DNA of 18,522 bases from Bacilli bacterium. GTDB lineage: Bacteria > Bacillota_I > Bacilli_A > RFN20 > CAG-826. The notes beneath the pieces are model-generated. The model had not been told where the DNA came from and ran no database searches. It saw only the letters and a program-made list of their open reading frames with translations. Location of the stretch: the NCBI GenBank assembly GCA_016302065.1, contig JAEDOI010000018.1:1-18522 (forward strand), written 5' to 3'. Of this stretch, positions 15,277 through 18,522 are shown piece after piece (position 1 is the stretch's first letter; each line of letters starts with the position of its first letter). A program made the translations under genes and the position numbers.

Positions 15277-16266
15277 ATGTCTAAAATTTATTTAGCTAAA
15301 AAATCAAAAAGAATATTTGCTAGATTAGTTGATGTTTTAATATTATTTGTATTAACATTAGCAACTTTTTTTGCTTTAACTCCACTTACTTTTGATAGCA
15401 AAACATATAATGAAAACGTCAATTCTTCATTAATTTATTATGAAAATAGTGGTTTATATTTAAAAAAGAAAAATGGTTATTTTTCTTTTACTTCAATAAT
15501 TGATTTTAATACTATTGAATCATTAACTAATTTTGAATACGAAGAAGGTGAAACTAAAACAAATATAAATATGTTAAAAAGTTTATATACTTTTTATAGT
15601 GAAAAATATGTAGATTATGATGGAACATATAATCTCTCGCTTGATACATTTAAAACAAATATCCTTAAAATAAATAGCGAAGTTAGCAATATTAAAGATT
15701 TTATTGTTACTGAAAATAATGTTAACATTACATTAATTGATGAAACTTTAGACAAAACAACGATTCTTTTTATTTGTGATACATTCTCTAAAGCTGCTGA
15801 TATTGTTAATAAATGTTCTGCTGTTCAAGCTATTGAAAATGAAAATAAACAAATATTATTAAATTCAATATTATATGTTTTTCCTTGTTTATTTTTCTAT
15901 TGTTTCATTTTAGAATTTTTAATTCCTGTTTGTTCAAAACATGGTGAAACAATTGGAAAATATATATTTAAATTAATGGTTATATCAAAAGATGGATATG
16001 AACTTGAAAAAATATATTATTTACCACGTTTTTTATCTTATTTAATAATAGAAGTTATACTAAGTTTTGCAACAATTGGTGGAACATTTTTAATTAGTTA
16101 TACAATGTTTCAATTTACAAAAAAGAGAAGATGTATTCATGATTATTTATCAAAAAGTTGCGTTGTAGATAAGGAATTATCATTTGTTTTTAAAAACAAA
16201 AAAATAGAGGAAGCTTATAAAAATAAATATGGTGAAGAATACGAACAAGAGTTTAAAGCTAATTAA
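15277..16266 (+). CDS. RDD family membrane protein with large extracytoplasmic insertion
   Basis: A 329-residue membrane protein. The RDD-domain hallmarks are KRIFARLVDVLI (11-22, with R16 and D19) at the start of helix 1, HGETIGKYIFKLMVISKDG (222-240), and RRCIHDYLSKSCVVD (284-298, with H288/D289). Hydrophobic segments lie at about 17-36, 194-218 and 250-279. Unlike compact RDD proteins (about 150 residues), helix 1 and helix 2 are separated by about 150 polar residues (40-190) predicted to lie outside the membrane, rich in Asn, Thr, Tyr and acidic residues. The tail EEAYKNKYGEEYEQEF is charged. RDD proteins have no single agreed function; some have been linked to ion or osmolyte transport. 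It overlaps the next gene by 38 nt. No ribosome site precedes the ATG; TATAAT is 6 nt upstream. Confidence 0.88.
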   Translation: MSKIYLAKKSKRIFARLVDVLILFVLTLATFFALTPLTFDSKTYNENVNSSLIYYENSGLYLKKKNGYFSFTSIIDFNTIESLTNFEYEEGETKTNINMLKSLYTFYSEKYVDYDGTYNLSLDTFKTNILKINSEVSNIKDFIVTENNVNITLIDETLDKTTILFICDTFSKAADIVNKCSAVQAIENENKQILLNSILYVFPCLFFYCFILEFLIPVCSKHGETIGKYIFKLMVISKDGYELEKIYYLPRFLSYLIIEVILSFATIGGTFLISYTMFQFTKKRRCIHDYLSKSCVVDKELSFVFKNKKIEEAYKNKYGEEYEQEFKAN

Positions 16267-17323
16267 ACCTATAATTTCTAAAAGAATAATCGCATTTTTA
16301 TTGAATATTCTTGTTTTTGGTGCATGTTCATTAGCACTTTATTTTGCTACGCTTTATGGCGTATTTGCTACTGGATTTAATTATATTGATAATCAAAATT
16401 ATATAAATGAAGTAAAAAAAGATAATAACTTGAATTTAAAAGAAGATTTAACTTATCAAGAATATGAAAAAGTAGTGAATAAATTTTATTATGAGACTTA
16501 TCCTGATCAAATATTTAATTATTATCATGAATATGATGAAAGAATTTCTTCTTTAACTCACGCTTATAATGTTTTTGTCTTAAATTTGCCTGTTGAACCA
16601 ACAGTTGAATATTATCAAACTGAATATTTTAAATATCAACAATTAAGTGATGGATCATTTGATGTTAATGCTAAAGCTATCCAAATTAGTGGTAGTGGAA
16701 AAAGGTATGAAGCAAATATGCAATCTTTATTTTATATGAGTTATTCTCATTTAAAGGATTTTGTTTATAAATTTGATGAAAATTTTAAAAAAGCAAATGA
16801 TCAAAATGTTTTATTTGAAAGATTATCAAGAACTGTAGCTTTTATTATACCCTATATTGCTTTTTATATTGTTATTCCTTTAGTTTCTAAAAATGGTTCA
16901 ACACTTTTTGAAGCAAAATTTAATATTGGTAGAGTAGAAAGAAAAAATGGTTTTAGAGTAAAAAAATTCCAAACATTAATTAGATACTTAATAGCTTTTA
17001 TTATTCCATTTATTGGTTTTTATTATTTTAATCTTTATTCCGTTATTCTTTTAACAATTGCTCCTTTATTTTTAAATATTTTAGTGATGATAATAAATAA
17101 AAATAACTATGATTTATTAGATTTAATTTGTTATACAGAAGGAGTAGATGTATCTAATTCTTTAATATTTAAAGATCCAAAAGAAGAATATATTTATTAT
17201 AAAAACAATAAAAATATATATAGCGATGAAGAATATGTAAATGCCTTATCTAATATAGATAAAATAGATTTAACTATTTCTCGTGACGAAAAATTTAAAG
17301 AAAATGACGATAAAAAAGATTAA
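16229..17323 (+). CDS. Degenerate RDD-like membrane protein, partner of the preceding gene
   Basis: A 364-residue protein with the same plan as its upstream neighbour: KRIIAFLLNILVFGACSLAL (18-37), a polar extracytoplasmic-looking insertion of about 150 residues (50-197), then helices at about 203-220, 250-267 and 270-289. The RDD signature is decayed: the first-helix aspartate is N26, the G-T-G loop reads NGSTLFEAKFNIGRVERKNG (222-241), and the last motif is NNYDLLDLICYTEGVDV (292-308). This suggests duplication and divergence from the first gene. The start at 16229 lies inside that gene (38-nt overlap); AGAGGAAG (16206-16213) is 15 nt upstream, so a GTG at 16232 is also possible. The tail from 310 is charged and hydrophilic. 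Function is unknown; a hetero-complex of the two proteins is an inference. Confidence 0.82.
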   Translation: MVKNTNKSLKLIKPIISKRIIAFLLNILVFGACSLALYFATLYGVFATGFNYIDNQNYINEVKKDNNLNLKEDLTYQEYEKVVNKFYYETYPDQIFNYYHEYDERISSLTHAYNVFVLNLPVEPTVEYYQTEYFKYQQLSDGSFDVNAKAIQISGSGKRYEANMQSLFYMSYSHLKDFVYKFDENFKKANDQNVLFERLSRTVAFIIPYIAFYIVIPLVSKNGSTLFEAKFNIGRVERKNGFRVKKFQTLIRYLIAFIIPFIGFYYFNLYSVILLTIAPLFLNILVMIINKNNYDLLDLICYTEGVDVSNSLIFKDPKEEYIYYKNNKNIYSDEEYVNALSNIDKIDLTISRDEKFKENDDKKD

Positions 17324-17338
17324 GTGATATCTTTTTTT
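17312..17338 (+). terminator. Weak hairpin with T-run over the stop codon of the second RDD gene
   Basis: AAAAAAGAT (17312-17320) pairs with ATCTTTTTT (17329-17337) around an 8-nt loop that contains the TAA stop. It has only one G-C pair, so the fold is weak, but it is the only terminator-like signal reading out of the RDD pair before the opposing tRNA unit. Confidence 0.45.
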
Positions 17339-17377
17339 CAATAAATAAAATACTAAACTTATATTAAAAATTATGTA

Positions 17378-17408
17378 TAAAAAAATCATTATTCATAAGA
17401 ATAATGAT
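17378..17408 (-). terminator. Terminator of tRNA-Leu
   Basis: Read on the minus strand, ATCATTATT (17408-17400), a 6-nt loop and AATAATGAT (17393-17385) form a perfect 9-bp stem followed by a run of T's (17385-17379). It begins 14 nt after the tRNA 3' end, as expected for a tRNA transcript terminator. Confidence 0.75.
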
Positions 17409-17421
17409 AAAATTTAATTTT

Positions 17422-17506
17422 TGGTGCGAGAAACGGGAATCGAACCCGTACGAGTCTCCCCACACGCCCCTTAAACGTGCGCGTCTACCAGTTCCGCCAT
17501 TCTCGC
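17422..17506 (-). tRNA. tRNA-Leu (anticodon AAG), CCA encoded
   Basis: An 85-nt tRNA including CCA. The acceptor stem GCGAGAA pairs with TTCTCGC. D-stem is GCG/CGC with GGTAGA in the loop, anticodon stem CACGT/GCGTG with loop TTAAGGG (anticodon AAG), and T-stem ACGGG/CCCGT with loop TTCGAAT. The long variable arm (TGGGGAGACTCGT) marks a class II tRNA, and with AAG it is tRNA-Leu reading CUU and, if A34 becomes inosine, other CUN codons. A Leu(AAG) tRNA is found in only some Bacillota. It stands alone, divergent from pduL, with its own terminator; a possible -10 (GATAAA, 17523-17518) lies 11 nt upstream. Confidence 0.96.
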
Positions 17507-17552
17507 AGTGATTAAACTTTATCAAAAATATAAGAAAAAATAAAGAGTTTTT

Positions 17553-17598
17553 TTGAAAGTTTACTAATTATTGTGTTATTATAAATAACGTTGGAGGA
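17553..17598 (+). promoter_or_regulatory. pduL promoter and ribosome site
   Basis: TTGAAA (17553-17558) and TATTAT (17577-17582) are 18 nt apart. GGAGGA (17593-17598) follows, 9 nt before the ATG at 17608. The predicted start near 17589 would leave a very short leader. Confidence 0.6.
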
Positions 17599-17607
17599 AA
17601 TATTTAG

Positions 17608-18183
17608 ATGGAAAACAAAATATTAGTAGAAACAAGTGCTAGACATATTCATTTAACTGATGAAGCATTAGAAATTTTAGGGATTGAAGCTTTAGAAGTT
17701 AAAAAGATGTTAAGTCAACCTGGACAATTTGCAAGTAATACAAAATTAGATATTATTGGACCTAAAAAGACTATCTGTGGAGTAAGTGTTCTTGGACCAA
17801 CAAGAGATCATTGTCAAGTAGAAGTTAGTTTAACCGATGCTAGAACCTTAGGTGTTAATGCTCCTATTAGAGAATCTGGAGATATTAAAGGAAGTGCTCC
17901 AATTAAAATTATAAATCCTACAAACGGAAGAACATTAGAATTAAGTGAAGGCTTAATTGCAGCAAAAAGACATATTCATATGACACCAGAAGATGCTAAA
18001 AACTTTAACGTAAATAATGGTGATATTGTCAAAGTTTTACTTAAAACTAATGATAGAGAAACAATTTTTGGTGATACTGTCGTTAGAGTTAGCCCAAAAT
18101 ATGCCCTTGCTATGCATATTGATACTGATGAAGCTAATGCTGCCTGTGCATTTAAAGATGTATATGGTGAAATTGTTAAATAA
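17608..18183 (+). CDS. pduL: PduL-type phosphotransacylase (acetyl-CoA to acetyl phosphate)
   Basis: A 191-residue protein made of the two tandem PduL beta-barrel halves. The first half has VETSARHIHL (7-16; H13, H15) and GPTRDHCQVEVS (63-74; R66). The second has KRHIHMTPEDA (120-130; H122, H124) and MHIDTDEANA (169-178; H170). These histidines match the zinc-binding set known for PduL, and R66/R88 match the basic phosphate-binding positions. PduL enzymes swap CoA and phosphate on short acyl groups. Outside microcompartments they can replace Pta, and with AckA (1313-2512) this would make ATP and acetate. There is no encapsulation-peptide-like N-terminal extension and no shell gene nearby, so a cytosolic housekeeping role is inferred; propanoyl-CoA is an alternative substrate. 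Its stop overlaps the next start (TAATG). Confidence 0.93.
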   Translation: MENKILVETSARHIHLTDEALEILGIEALEVKKMLSQPGQFASNTKLDIIGPKKTICGVSVLGPTRDHCQVEVSLTDARTLGVNAPIRESGDIKGSAPIKIINPTNGRTLELSEGLIAAKRHIHMTPEDAKNFNVNNGDIVKVLLKTNDRETIFGDTVVRVSPKYALAMHIDTDEANAACAFKDVYGEIVK

Positions 18184-18437
18184 TGATTAAAGAATATACT
18201 TATTTTTGTAAAGGTACATGTAGTAGACAAATAAATTATAAAATCGATACTGAAACTAATAAGTTGGTTGATATTGAAATTATTGGTGGATGTAATGGTA
18301 ATTTAAAAGGCATTAAATCTTTGATTACTAATATGGATATTGATGAAATTATTGCCAAACTTGAAAACATTAAATGTGGTTTTAAATCTACCTCATGTCC
18401 CGATCAAATAGCTAAAGCATTAAAGGAAACAAAATAA
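18183..18437 (+). CDS. TSCPD domain protein (TIGR03905-like), function unknown
   Basis: An 84-residue protein with the segments CKGTCSRQINYKID (9-22), VDIEIIGGCNGNLKGI (29-44) and IKCGFKSTSCPDQIAKAL (63-80). The TSCPD motif (70-74) is the one found at the C-termini of B12-dependent ribonucleotide reductases and in small stand-alone proteins of this size. Five cysteines (9, 13, 37, 65, 72) are spaced as in a possible metal-binding or redox-active site, which is inference. The ATG overlaps the pduL stop by one nt (TAATG), with no strong ribosome site of its own, so translation is probably coupled to pduL. It precedes a terminator, making a two-gene operon. Confidence 0.88.
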   Translation: MIKEYTYFCKGTCSRQINYKIDTETNKLVDIEIIGGCNGNLKGIKSLITNMDIDEIIAKLENIKCGFKSTSCPDQIAKALKETK

Positions 18438-18458
18438 GGCACTTATGTGCCTTTTTTT
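18436..18458 (+). terminator. Rho-independent terminator of pduL operon
   Basis: A perfect 7-bp stem, AAGGCAC (18436-18442) and GTGCCTT (18447-18453), with a 4-nt TTAT loop runs into a T tract to 18458. It overlaps the last two bases of the upstream stop codon. The remaining 64 bases to the window end are AT-rich and show no gene. Confidence 0.9.
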
Positions 18459-18522
18459 ATTGTCTACATTTTATAATTTACATCAAATCAAATGTTTAAT
18501 AAAATATTTATTGTGATTGAAG

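Noticed and set aside
17608..18437. Part of a bacterial microcompartment (pdu/eut) locus
   Set aside because: No shell protein, diol dehydratase or encapsulation-peptide-like N-terminus is present; AckA in the window gives a simpler role.
1..18522. Insertion sequences, prophage genes or toxin-antitoxin pairs
   Set aside because: No transposase, integrase, phage structural or TA-like protein was found, and no terminal inverted or target-site repeats flank any gene block.

Overview
The window looks like a chromosomal segment from a very AT-rich, low-GC Gram-positive bacterium (Bacillota, Bacilli/Mollicutes-like; possibly an uncultured gut Mollicutes or Acholeplasma relative). The evidence is strong AGGAGG-type ribosome sites, lipobox-anchored extracytoplasmic proteins, a consensus CcpA/LacI-type cre box, a tRNA with encoded CCA, a Gram-positive-type NrnA, and PduL in place of Pta beside AckA. 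Every protein-coding stop seen (14 complete ends) is TAA, and tryptophan is read as TGG. The species cannot be named from the sequence.

Layout. (1) 1-2512, minus strand: a tight ackA-nrnA-dnaE operon (1-nt gaps) with a visible promoter; dnaE runs off the left edge and only its PHP-domain N-terminus is seen. (2) 2513-2863: an AT-rich regulatory region with a 24-bp perfect palindrome and three copies of an AAAACATAT box. It lies upstream of a small, well-initiated 58-aa ORF that resembles the N-terminal part of a NuoE/HndA-type subunit and ends at a strong terminator. (3) 3195-14710, plus strand: a starch/maltodextrin operon with its own promoter overlapping a perfect cre match. The order is malK, a small lipoprotein with a possible starch-binding domain, malE, malF, malG, a lipoprotein alpha-amylase (GH13), a lipoprotein type I pullulanase (CBM41-CBM48-GH13), then a strong bidirectional-looking terminator. 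(4) 14715-17338: a four-helix membrane protein (minus) divergent from two overlapping RDD-type membrane proteins (plus). The 79-bp divergent spacer holds a perfect 12-bp-arm palindrome, and a TATAAT sits only 6-7 nt before each start codon. (5) 17378-18458: tRNA-Leu(AAG) on the minus strand with its terminator, then pduL and a TSCPD-domain gene overlapping by 1 nt, closed by a terminator.

How it fits together. Two surface-anchored glycosidases would cut alpha-1,4 and alpha-1,6 linkages of starch, glycogen or pullulan outside the cell. The small lipoprotein may help hold the glucan. MalE would capture maltodextrins and MalFGK would import them. Sugar flux through glycolysis to acetyl-CoA can end as acetate plus ATP via PduL and AckA, the two ends of the window. 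The cre box over the operon promoter implies repression when preferred sugar is available or when inducer is absent.

The most unusual points are a MalF of about 967 residues carrying a roughly 450-residue charged, coiled-coil-like insertion between its N-terminal membrane domain and the permease core; the single-domain lipoprotein between malK and malE; three consecutive inverted repeats in the malE-malF spacer; and the palindrome-bearing, apparently leaderless divergent membrane-protein locus.
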